Shown: piece after piece, positions 1 to 5,291 of the stretch | How the letters are laid out: every line of letters begins with the position of its first letter | How positions within the stretch are numbered: the first letter of the stretch is position 1 | Assembly: GCA_021731205.1 (NCBI GenBank) | Contig: JAKFXV010000062.1 | Span: 1-8,370 of the forward strand | Reading direction: 5' to 3' | Source of the DNA: Nocardioides sp. | Lineage (GTDB): Bacteria > Actinomycetota > Actinomycetes > Propionibacteriales > Nocardioidaceae | Length of the DNA: 8,370 nt | Position numbers and translations under genes: made by a program | The notes under the pieces: model-generated | Database searches by the model: none | Seen by the model: the letters and a program-made list of their open reading frames with translations, nothing else | What the model was told of the DNA's origin: nothing

Positions 1-150
1 GACCACGAGCCCGGCGGTGGAGACGATGCCGTCGTTGGCACCCAGCACCCCCGCGCGGAGCCAGTTCAACCGAGCAGAGATGCCCGCGGTGTGGGGCTCG
101 TCGTCGTGCTGGCCGATGGCCGTGGCAGGGATTGCGGTGGGCTCGCTCAC
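1..150 (-). CDS. VIT1/CCC1-family iron/manganese transporter, N-terminal fragment (runs off window)
   Basis: Only the first 50 codons are in the window; the frame is open to base 1. The visible protein has a polar N-terminus of about 25 residues, then RLNWLRAGVLGANDGIVSTA leading into hydrophobic GLVV. The stretch with GANDGIVS followed by a hydrophobic helix is the hallmark first membrane segment of the VIT1/CCC1 family, membrane carriers that move Fe2+ or Mn2+ into a store or out of the cytoplasm. The start is GTG at 150-148, chosen because GAAGGA (complement of 158-163) lies 7 nt upstream as a good Shine-Dalgarno and because the family motif follows at the usual distance. The gene sits 61 nt downstream of the acyl-CoA dehydrogenase gene on the same strand, and co-transcription is possible. 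The family is confident; the metal and the direction of transport cannot be read from this fragment. Confidence 0.85.
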   Translation of the reverse strand, partial: MSEPTAIPATAIGQHDDEPHTAGISARLNWLRAGVLGANDGIVSTAGLVV

Positions 151-157
151 GCGTCGA

Positions 158-163
158 TCCTTC
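158..163 (-). promoter_or_regulatory. Shine-Dalgarno of the VIT-family gene
   Basis: GAAGGA on the minus strand ends 7 nt before the GTG at 150. It decides the start codon, since no ATG occurs in frame nearby and the frame remains open upstream. It contrasts with the three leaderless-looking genes in the window. Confidence 0.6.
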
Positions 164-180
164 GTCAGGACGACGCCTCC

Positions 181-207
181 GGCAAGCAAGGCCAGCCTGT
201 CCTTGCC
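181..207 (-). terminator. Weak hairpin between the acyl-CoA dehydrogenase and VIT genes
   Basis: GCAAGG (186-191) and CCTTGC (201-206) can pair over a 9-nt loop. An alternative pairing is GGCAAG (181-186) with CTTGCC (202-207). There is no T tract on the downstream minus-strand side. It may be a weak or attenuating terminator, or simply a chance inverted repeat in the 61-nt gap. Confidence 0.2.
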
Positions 208-211
208 GCTT

Positions 212-1357
212 CTAGAGGCCTAGCTCGCGGCCGATGAGCTCCTTCATGATCTCGTTGGAGCCGGCCCAGATCTTGCTCACCCGGGCGTCGCGCCAAGCGC
301 GAGCGACGCGGTACTCGTTCATGAAGCCGTAGCCGCCGAAGAGCTGGAGGCAATGGTCGAGTACGTCGTTCTGGACCTGCGCGGTCCACCACTTCGCCTT
401 GGCCGCGTCGGTCGGGGTGAGGTCGCGGTTGCAGTGGGCCAGGACGCACTGGTCGACGTACGCCTGGGCGACCTCGACCTGGGTGACCAGCTCGGCGAGG
501 AGGAACTTGTTGTGTTGGAACGAACCGATCGCCTGGCCGAAGGCCTTGCGTTCTTGGACGTAGACCAGGGTCTCGTCGAGGATCGCGCGGACGTGGGCGA
601 GGTTGGCGACCGCCGACCAGAGCCGCTCCTGCGGCAGCCAGGTCATCATGTGGATGAAGCCGTTGTCGAGCTCGCCGACGAGGTTGTCAGAGGGCACGCG
701 AACGTTGTCGAAGAACAGCTCGGAGGTGTCGGCCTCGTCCTGGCCGACCTTGTCGAGCTTGCGGCCGCGGCTGAAGCCCTCGCGGGTCGCCTCGACGGCG
801 AACAGCGAGATGCCGCGGGCCTTCTTCTCCGGGCTGGTGCGGGCCGCGACCAGCACCAGATCGGCGGAGAAGCCGTTGGTGATGAAGGTCTTGGAGCCGC
901 TGATCAGCCAGTCGTCGCCGTCGCGGACGGCGGTGGTCTTGAGGCTGGCGAGGTCGCTGCCGCCCGAGGGCTCGGTCATGCCGAGGGCGGTGAACAGTTC
1001 GCCGCTGGCCATGTGGGGAAGCCAGCGTCGGCGCTGCTCCTCGGTGGTGAGGTGGACGAGGTACGGCGCGACGATGTCGGCGTGGATGCCCAGGCAGGTC
1101 GGGAGCGCCATGTTGACCGCGGCCAACTCCTCGGTCAGCACTGCGTTGAAGCGGAAGTCCTCGGCCCCACTGCCGCCGTACTCCTCGGGGATCTCCATGC
1201 CGAGGTAGCCCTGCTGGCCCGCGGCAAGCCACAGCTCGCGTGGGAAGGCCTTGTCGGCGGCGTACTTCTCGAGGTTGGGGGTCACCTCGCGCGCGATGAA
1301 CTCGCGGACTGACGCGCGGAAGGCTTCGTGGTCTTCGTCGTAGATCGTGCGCTTCAT
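212..1357 (-). CDS. acyl-CoA dehydrogenase, long-chain (LCAD/FadE) type
   Basis: This 381-residue flavoenzyme of normal family length is predicted to oxidise an acyl-CoA to the trans-2-enoyl-CoA in the cytoplasm, passing electrons to ETF. The N-terminal helical domain spans about residues 5-120. The middle beta domain carries the FAD/substrate signature ALGMTEPSGGSDLA (124-137) and SGSKTFITNG (153-162). The C-terminal helical domain carries QERKAFGQ (268-275), LFGGYGFMNEYRVARAWRD (339-357) and KIWAGSNEIMKELIGREL (362-379). In the MCAD/SCAD branch the catalytic Glu lies in the C-terminal YEG(T/S) motif; here that position is Ala (WAGSNEI). The protein instead has LPQERL (241-246), so Glu244 is the likely base, as in long-chain acyl-CoA dehydrogenase. 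The start is ATG at 1357 with no Shine-Dalgarno and a -10-like hexamer 6 nt upstream. Chain-length and branching preference cannot be read from the sequence. Confidence 0.93.
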   Translation of the reverse strand: MKRTIYDEDHEAFRASVREFIAREVTPNLEKYAADKAFPRELWLAAGQQGYLGMEIPEEYGGSGAEDFRFNAVLTEELAAVNMALPTCLGIHADIVAPYLVHLTTEEQRRRWLPHMASGELFTALGMTEPSGGSDLASLKTTAVRDGDDWLISGSKTFITNGFSADLVLVAARTSPEKKARGISLFAVEATREGFSRGRKLDKVGQDEADTSELFFDNVRVPSDNLVGELDNGFIHMMTWLPQERLWSAVANLAHVRAILDETLVYVQERKAFGQAIGSFQHNKFLLAELVTQVEVAQAYVDQCVLAHCNRDLTPTDAAKAKWWTAQVQNDVLDHCLQLFGGYGFMNEYRVARAWRDARVSKIWAGSNEIMKELIGRELGL

Positions 1358-1363
1358 GGGGCT

Positions 1364-1369
1364 ATGTTA
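1364..1369 (-). promoter_or_regulatory. Putative -10 element (TAACAT) of a leaderless acyl-CoA dehydrogenase transcript
   Basis: TAACAT fits the actinobacterial TANNNT -10 consensus and is followed by AGCCCC and then the ATG. A transcript starting 7 nt downstream of the hexamer would begin at the A of the start codon, and no purine-rich ribosome site is present. No good -35 is visible at 16-18 nt. Confidence 0.5.
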
Positions 1370-1379
1370 CCGATCAGTA
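1368..1379. promoter_or_regulatory. Operator-like near-palindrome TACCGATCAGTA
   Basis: This 12-bp inverted repeat, TAC-C-GATC-A-GTA, has one mismatched pair and overlaps two bases of the putative -10 hexamer of the acyl-CoA dehydrogenase gene. Short palindromes of this kind over promoters are typical operators of TetR-family repressors, which often respond to acyl-CoA ligands. The site and its position are seen in the sequence; the regulator is inferred and not encoded in the window. Confidence 0.4.
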
Positions 1380-1410
1380 GGAACGTCCGGCCAGGGTCGA
1401 GTCGCCCTCG

Positions 1411-1428
1411 CGGATCCTGCAGGATCCG
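1411..1428. repeat. Perfect 18-bp palindrome CGGATCCTGCAGGATCCG
   Basis: The sequence equals its own reverse complement over all 18 bases with no spacer. It lies in the menB/acyl-CoA dehydrogenase gap, centred about 62 bp upstream of the dehydrogenase start codon. It could be a dimeric regulator site upstream of that promoter. It has no loop and no T tract, so it is a poor terminator. Confidence 0.55.
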
Positions 1429-1473
1429 ACGCTACCGCTATGCGTCTGTGCCGATGGGCGGGACGGTCGGATC

Positions 1474-1499
1474 TCCGCTCGGGACGTCGCATGAGCGGA
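1474..1499 (-). terminator. Inverted repeat in the menB/acyl-CoA dehydrogenase gap
   Basis: TCCGCTC (1474-1480) and GAGCGGA (1493-1499) form a perfect 7-bp stem with a 12-nt loop. It lies about 80-105 nt beyond the menB stop. No T tract follows on the minus strand. It is a candidate transcription terminator or RNA hairpin at the end of the menB message. Confidence 0.3.
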
Positions 1500-1550
1500 A
1501 CCGAGAAGATCCTTGAGGCTTGAAAGAGGCGTTGTCCCTGCAGTGGCAGA

Positions 1551-1576
1551 GGCGCGAAGACGCATGCCAACGCGCC
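1551..1576 (-). terminator. GC-rich hairpin immediately after the menB stop
   Basis: GGCGCG (minus-strand reading from 1576) pairs with CGCGCC (ending at 1551) in a 6-bp all-GC stem with a 14-nt loop, starting 4 nt past the menB stop codon. The position suits a terminator, but no T run follows. The first arm belongs to a 13-base match to the 31-bp array unit. Confidence 0.35.
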
Positions 1577-1583
1577 GGCTCAG
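1571..1583 (-). repeat. Isolated match to the array unit, spanning the menB stop codon
   Basis: Read on the minus strand, CTGAGCCGGCGCG is identical to 13 consecutive bases of array unit 2528-2550 and contains the menB TGA stop. The match ends where the unit would continue with AAATCAC. It may be a decayed copy of the element, or a chance match in GC-rich sequence. Confidence 0.35.
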
Positions 1584-2512
1584 TAGTACCAGGGGTACGC
1601 CGACCAGTCGGGGTCGCGCTTCTCGAGGAACTGGTTGCGGCCCTCGACGGCCTCGTCGGTCATGTAGGCCAGGCGGGTGGCCTCGCCCGCGAAGAGCTGC
1701 TGGCCGACCAGGCCGTCATCGATGAGGTTGAAGGAGTACTTCAGCATCCGCTGGGCCGTCGGGGACTTGCCGTTGATCAACCGGCCCCATTCGAGGCCGG
1801 CGGCCTCGAGCTCGGCATGCGGCACCACCCGGTTGACCATGCCCATCCGATGCGCGGCCTCGGCGTCGTACTCCTCACCGAGGAAGAAGATCTCGCGGGC
1901 GAACTTCTGACCGACCTGGCGGGCCAGGTACGCCGACCCGAAGCCGCCGTCGAAGGAGCCGACATCGGCGTCGGTTTGCTTGAAGCGCGCATGGTCGGCG
2001 CTGGCCAGGGTCAGGTCGCTGACGACGTGCAGCGAATGACCCCCGCCGGCGGCCCAGCCGTTGACCAGGCAGATCACGATCTTGGGCATGAACCGGATCA
2101 GGCGCTGGCACTCCAGGATGTGCAGGCGGCCGAGTCGGGCCTGGTCGTCGGGCGTGCGTGCGTCTGAGCCCCTGGCCGAGTCGTCGTCGTACTCATAGCC
2201 GGCGCGGCCGCGAATCCGCTGGTCGCCGCCGCTGCAGAAGGCACGCTTGCCGTGCTTGCCGCTGGGTCCGTTGCCGGTCAGCAGCACGCACCCAACGTCC
2301 GCCGAGGTGCGCGCGTGATCGAGCACGCGGAGGAGCTCGTCGACCGTGTGCGGACGGAACGCGTTGAGAACCTCAGGCCGATCGAAGGCGATCCGAACCG
2401 TGCCGTGCGCATTGGCCCGGTGATAGGTCAGATCGGTCAGGTCGTCGAACCCCGTGACTGCGGACCAGGCTGTCGGGTCGAAGAGCTCAGAAACACCGTC
2501 GATCGCACTCAC
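1580..2512 (-). CDS. menB: 1,4-dihydroxy-2-naphthoyl-CoA synthase (naphthoate synthase)
   Basis: MenB, a crotonase-fold enzyme, closes the second ring of menaquinone by converting o-succinylbenzoyl-CoA to 1,4-dihydroxy-2-naphthoyl-CoA in the cytoplasm. The protein has 310 residues, normal for actinobacterial MenB. Visible landmarks are AFCSGGDQ (91-98, oxyanion-hole side), NGWAAGGGHSL (151-161, oxyanion glycines), the active-site block QTDADVGSFDGG (179-190) and the C-terminal FAGEATRLAYMTDEAVEGR (274-292). Asp181, Ser186, Asp188 and Tyr283 line up with the functional residues of the M. tuberculosis enzyme at a constant offset of 4. The presence of Asp181 places it in the class that uses a side-chain carboxylate rather than bound bicarbonate. 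The start is GTG at 2512-2510, followed by a family-typical N-terminus. A TANNNT hexamer lies 6 nt upstream and no spaced Shine-Dalgarno is seen. No other men gene is in the window. Confidence 0.96.
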   Translation of the reverse strand: MSAIDGVSELFDPTAWSAVTGFDDLTDLTYHRANAHGTVRIAFDRPEVLNAFRPHTVDELLRVLDHARTSADVGCVLLTGNGPSGKHGKRAFCSGGDQRIRGRAGYEYDDDSARGSDARTPDDQARLGRLHILECQRLIRFMPKIVICLVNGWAAGGGHSLHVVSDLTLASADHARFKQTDADVGSFDGGFGSAYLARQVGQKFAREIFFLGEEYDAEAAHRMGMVNRVVPHAELEAAGLEWGRLINGKSPTAQRMLKYSFNLIDDGLVGQQLFAGEATRLAYMTDEAVEGRNQFLEKRDPDWSAYPWYY

Positions 2513-2518
2513 CCCTGC

Positions 2519-2524
2519 ACCCTA
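2519..2524 (-). promoter_or_regulatory. Putative -10 element (TAGGGT) of a leaderless menB transcript
   Basis: TAGGGT fits TANNNT and is followed by GCAGGG and then the GTG start, the same 6-nt spacing as at the ACT and acyl-CoA dehydrogenase genes. The GGG touching the start codon is too close to serve as a Shine-Dalgarno. The -35 region would fall inside array unit 2528-2550. Confidence 0.45.
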
Positions 2525-2527
2525 ATG

Positions 2528-2612
2528 CCGCTGAGCCGGCGCGAAATCACCGCAGTTCGCGCTGAGCCGGCTTGAAATCACCGCGTGTCACGCTGACCCG
2601 GCTTGAAATGAG
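2528..2612 (+). repeat. Left arm of the array: three units, one orientation
   Basis: Units 2528-2550, 2559-2581 and 2590-2612 read CTGA(G/C)CCGGC followed by GCG or TTG and then AAAT on the plus strand. The second and third carry CTTGAAAT where the first and the right arm have GCGCGAAAT. The third is degenerate at its end (AAATGAG instead of AAATCAC). Divergence grows toward the array centre. Confidence 0.85.
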
Positions 2613-2648
2613 CTCGACTACTCGACCCGACGCCACTGACGCGTAGGC

Positions 2649-2795
2649 GTGACTTCGCGCCGGGTGAGCACGCACAAGTGTGCTTTCGCGCCGGGTCAGC
2701 GCACACCAACGTGATTTCGCGCCAGGTCAGCGCGGTTCCATGTGCTTTGGCGCCGGGTCGGCGCGGTTTGGCGTGATTTCGCGCCGGGTCAGCGC
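2649..2795 (-). repeat. Right arm of the array: five units, opposite orientation
   Basis: There are five units of 23 bp at 2649, 2680, 2711, 2742 and 2773. The outermost (2773-2795) matches the consensus exactly. The unit at 2711 has one change (CCAGG), the unit at 2742 has TTTGGC and GTCGG changes, and the innermost (2649) is the most diverged (GACTTC, GTGAGCAC). Positions 4 (A or C) and 5-6 vary between alternate units. The stop of the ACT gene (2789-2791) lies in the outermost copy. Confidence 0.88.
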
Positions 2796-3430
2796 GGGGG
2801 GGAGGTGCGGGTGATCGAAGCCGCGATCGAGGCGGCGAGGGTCGCGAGGTGGCTGAGGCGGGCGAGTTCGGAGTCGAGGAACTCGGGGCCGCCGCGGCGG
2901 CCGACGACCAAGGCCTCGGAGTTGGGGAGGGGAGCCGAGACGGCGAGCACCTCGGCGTCCTCCAGGTCGACCCGGCGCAGGTGCTCACCCGGCCAGGGCA
3001 AGATCGCCGGGGCCGAGTCGGTCCCGTGCACGATCGCGGCCTTCCGGCCTCCGGAGACACTGCGCACCCGGGCCGCCCAGTCGGCCCGGAAGGTCAGCGG
3101 CACGATGTCGACCAGGTGCGCCAGCGCCTGGTCGGGGTGCTCGGTCATCGCTTCGACCGCCTCGAGGTCCAACGACAGCGTGCCACCGACGGCGTACCGG
3201 CTGATCCACAGCACCTCGACCCCGTCGAGCGCGTTGCATGCCGAGACGATCGAGTCCGGCATCGCGCCGGGCACCACGTTGAGCAGTACGTCGTCGATGG
3301 CGGTGCCGTCCGGGGCGCTCTCCACGATCTGGATCGCGTCGATGTCACCACCCGCGGCGCCGATCGCGCTCGCGACCCGGCCCAACGAACCCGGCACGTT
3401 CGGGAGCGAGAGCCGCAGCAGGAAGGACAT
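2789..3430 (-). CDS. ACT-domain protein with GAF-like C-terminal half, function unknown
   Basis: This 213-residue, probably cytosolic protein has an N-terminal ACT domain (about residues 3-76). LLRLSLPNVPGSLGRVASAI, then GGDIDAIQIVE, gives the usual beta-alpha-beta with the ligand-contacting N-x-P-G turn. ACT domains bind amino acids or similar small effectors. Residues about 87-203 look like a GAF-type sensor: hydrophobic strands, ALVVGRRGGPEFLDSELARLSHLATLAAS as a GAF-like ending, and no catalytic motif. It may be a small-molecule-sensing regulator, but no DNA-binding or enzyme domain is visible and no target is known to me. The start is ATG at 3430, just before the first ACT strand, with a TANNNT hexamer 6 nt upstream and no Shine-Dalgarno. 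It lies 40 nt downstream of recD. The stop codon is inside the terminal unit of the 31-bp array. Confidence 0.8.
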   Translation of the reverse strand: MSFLLRLSLPNVPGSLGRVASAIGAAGGDIDAIQIVESAPDGTAIDDVLLNVVPGAMPDSIVSACNALDGVEVLWISRYAVGGTLSLDLEAVEAMTEHPDQALAHLVDIVPLTFRADWAARVRSVSGGRKAAIVHGTDSAPAILPWPGEHLRRVDLEDAEVLAVSAPLPNSEALVVGRRGGPEFLDSELARLSHLATLAASIAASITRTSPPR

Positions 3431-3436
3431 GAGGGG

Positions 3437-3442
3437 AGCGTA
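3437..3442 (-). promoter_or_regulatory. Putative -10 element (TACGCT) of a leaderless ACT-gene transcript
   Basis: TACGCT fits TANNNT and is followed by CCCCTC and then ATG, a pyrimidine-rich stretch that cannot act as a Shine-Dalgarno. It suggests that the ACT gene has its own promoter in the 40-nt gap after recD, whether or not recBD read-through also occurs. No clear -35 is seen. Confidence 0.4.
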
Positions 3443-3470
3443 GTCCCGAAGTGTTACTCGAAGATTTCAC

Positions 3471-5291
3471 TCACCCGGACTGGCCACCCTCACGCCCCAA
3501 CCGCTGGCGCAACCCGGTGGCGCGAACCGCCTGACGAGCGACCGCAGCCCGCACGCCTGCCTCGGTCCCGATCAGCCGGACCTTGCGCTCGGCTCGGGTC
3601 ACCGCGGTGTAGAGCAGTTCTCGGGTCAACAGCCGCGACTCCTCCGGCGGCAACAAGATCGTGACCTCGGCCGCCTGGCTGCCCTGGCTCTTGTGCACCG
3701 TCAACGCGTGCATCGTGTCGACCTCGGTCAGCCGCGCCGTCGCGAAGTGTCGTACGCCGTCCGCGGTGCCGAGGTGCCCGCGCAACGTGCCGTCGGCCCC
3801 GAGCACGCACACCCCGACCTCGCCGTTGTAGATGTTCAGCGCGTAGTCGTTGCGGGTCACGAGCAGCGGCCGGCCGGCGTACCACTGGGTGCGCGGGTCG
3901 TGACCGGTCTCCTCGGCGAGCCAGCTCTCGACCTGCCGGTTCCACCAGCCGGCGCCGTGCGGCCCGTCGCGATGCGCGCAGATCAGCCGGTGCTCGTGCA
4001 ACGCCGCCAGCGCGCCGTCCACGTCGCCCGCCAGCGCGTGCGCCCGGACCGCCAGCGCCGACCGGAGCAAGGTCGGCCGGAGCGCCGCGGCGGGATCGTC
4101 GGTCTCGACGAACTCCACCTCGTCAGCGCCCGCCCGCAGTGCGGCCAGGACCGCCTCGGCGTCCCCGATCCGCAGCGCCGCGGCCAGACCGCCGATCTCG
4201 GCGCCGAAGCGGTGGGTCGTGCTCAACGCGACCACCGGAGAGGCCGACGAGCCCGAGGCATAGCCCCGGACGAGGTCGGACAGCACCGCGCCGGCGCCCA
4301 CCGATGACAGCTGATCCGCGTCGCCGACCAGGACCAGACGGGCGTCCGGGCGGATCGCCTCGAGCAGCCGACCCATCTGCAACAGGTCGACCATCGAGGT
4401 CTCGTCGACGACCACGACGTCGTACTTCAGCCGGTTGGCGCGGTCGTGCCGATAACGCGTCGCGTTGCCGGGAAGTACGCCGAGCAGCCGGTGCAGCGTC
4501 AGCGCCGGCAGCCCGGACAGTCGCTCCTGGGCTGCACCCGGCCAGCGCCCCGCCTCGTGGTGCACCGACTCCGCCAGCCGCGCCGCCGCCTTGCCGGTCG
4601 GCGCGCACAGCGCGATCGAGAGCGGCCGCCGCTCCGCGTCCGCCAACTCCAGGAGTACGCCGAGCAACCCGGCGACCGTCGTGGTCTTGCCGGTGCCCGG
4701 GCCACCAGTCAGCACCGTGGTCCACGACCGCACCGCTCGGTCGACGGCCGCTCGCTGCTCGGCGTACCCCTGACGCGGGAACACCCGGTCGAGCCCGCTC
4801 GCCAGGACTGCTTCGTCGATGACCGGTGCCGGCCGCGCGGCGCGTTCGGTGAGGTCGCGGGCCACCTGCACCTCGAGCCGGTGGTAGCGATCGAGATAGA
4901 CCAGCCCGTGTTCGACCCGCACGGCTCCCGACTCGGCCAGCCGCGACCCGGCGACAACGCCGAGCCAGTCCTCGGGCCCCGGCGGAGACACTCCCCACTC
5001 CGCCAGCTCACCCGTGATTGTCGACAGATCGACACACACCGAGCCCTGCTCCACGGCTCGTACGGCGAGCGCGACGGCCAGCGCGATCGCGTCTCGATGC
5101 TCGGGCGGCTCGCCCGCCAACGCGACCAGACGGCCGGCAACATGAACGGCCGCCGGATCCAGCATCCCGGCCTCGTTGAGCGGACCGAAACCGCCCGGCA
5201 GCCCATCGACGGACAGCACCCGCCGCCGGTCCCACGGTCCCAGCGGCTCGGCGTCCGGAGCCAGCGCTGGGCGAGAAACCGACTCACTCAT
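3471..5291 (-). CDS. recD: RecD, alpha subunit of exodeoxyribonuclease V (RecBCD), SF1B 5'-3' helicase
   Basis: RecD is the 5'-3' motor of the RecBCD complex, which unwinds and resects double-strand ends. The protein has 606 residues, close to the usual actinobacterial size. An N-terminal RecB/C-interacting region covers residues 1-160. Motif I (Walker A) is TGGPGTGKTTT (195-205), motif Ia is CAPTGKAAARLA (229-240), motif II is VVVDETSMVD (293-302), motif III is LVGDADQLSSVGAGAVL (321-337), and motif IV is around TTHRFG (358-363). Motif V is MHALTVHKSQGSQ (527-539) and motif VI is LLYTAVTRAE (559-568). All are intact. The ATG at 5291 was chosen because it overlaps the recB stop in ATGAGTGA, giving an 8-bp overlap and likely translational coupling. 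An in-frame ATG at 5456 lies inside recB and adds residues unlike RecD. No terminator is evident after the stop. Confidence 0.96.
   Translation of the reverse strand: MSESVSRPALAPDAEPLGPWDRRRVLSVDGLPGGFGPLNEAGMLDPAAVHVAGRLVALAGEPPEHRDAIALAVALAVRAVEQGSVCVDLSTITGELAEWGVSPPGPEDWLGVVAGSRLAESGAVRVEHGLVYLDRYHRLEVQVARDLTERAARPAPVIDEAVLASGLDRVFPRQGYAEQRAAVDRAVRSWTTVLTGGPGTGKTTTVAGLLGVLLELADAERRPLSIALCAPTGKAAARLAESVHHEAGRWPGAAQERLSGLPALTLHRLLGVLPGNATRYRHDRANRLKYDVVVVDETSMVDLLQMGRLLEAIRPDARLVLVGDADQLSSVGAGAVLSDLVRGYASGSSASPVVALSTTHRFGAEIGGLAAALRIGDAEAVLAALRAGADEVEFVETDDPAAALRPTLLRSALAVRAHALAGDVDGALAALHEHRLICAHRDGPHGAGWWNRQVESWLAEETGHDPRTQWYAGRPLLVTRNDYALNIYNGEVGVCVLGADGTLRGHLGTADGVRHFATARLTEVDTMHALTVHKSQGSQAAEVTILLPPEESRLLTRELLYTAVTRAERKVRLIGTEAGVRAAVARQAVRATGLRQRLGREGGQSG

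Larger units (their letters stand above)
2528..2795. repeat. Array of eight 23-bp units on a 31-bp period, in two inverted arms
   Basis: This region fills the gap between the ACT gene and menB. Units read on the plus strand in the right arm start at 2649, 2680, 2711, 2742 and 2773, exactly 31 bp apart. The consensus begins GTGATTTCGCGCC and ends GGGTCAGCGC. The left arm holds the reverse complement at 2528, 2559 and 2590, again 31 bp apart. Between units lie 8-bp linkers that share nothing: cgcagttc, cgcgtgtc, gcacaagt, acaccaac, ggttccat, ggtttggc. A 36-bp non-repeated centre (2613-2648) separates the arms; it holds only a degenerate unit-like GACCCGACGC. The right-hand end includes the stop codon of the ACT gene. 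I do not recognise the element. The conserved core, variable linkers and spacing near three helical turns suggest phased protein sites or an iterated mobile or REP-like element rather than coding sequence. Confidence 0.9.

Noticed and set aside
17..223. 68-codon plus-strand frame at the window start
   Set aside because: It lies opposite the VIT-family N-terminus, whose GTG has a good Shine-Dalgarno and a clear family motif.
353..1312. Long plus-strand frames opposite the acyl-CoA dehydrogenase gene
   Set aside because: They are shadows of a complete, motif-bearing minus-strand gene; the translations are low-complexity with no recognisable domain.
2528..2795. CRISPR array
   Set aside because: Linkers are only 8 bp, the units diverge and switch orientation, and no cas gene is present.
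2578..3060. 160-codon minus-strand frame through the repeat array, giving a semi-repetitive peptide (PARKH, PGAK)
   Set aside because: The 31-bp unit is not a multiple of 3, so the peptide changes frame at each unit, and the upstream half overlaps the well-supported ACT gene in another frame.
3459..3473. GTGAAATC just after the recD stop as a further decayed array unit at a stop codon
   Set aside because: Only about 8 bases resemble the core and the CCGGCGCG block is missing, so chance is sufficient.
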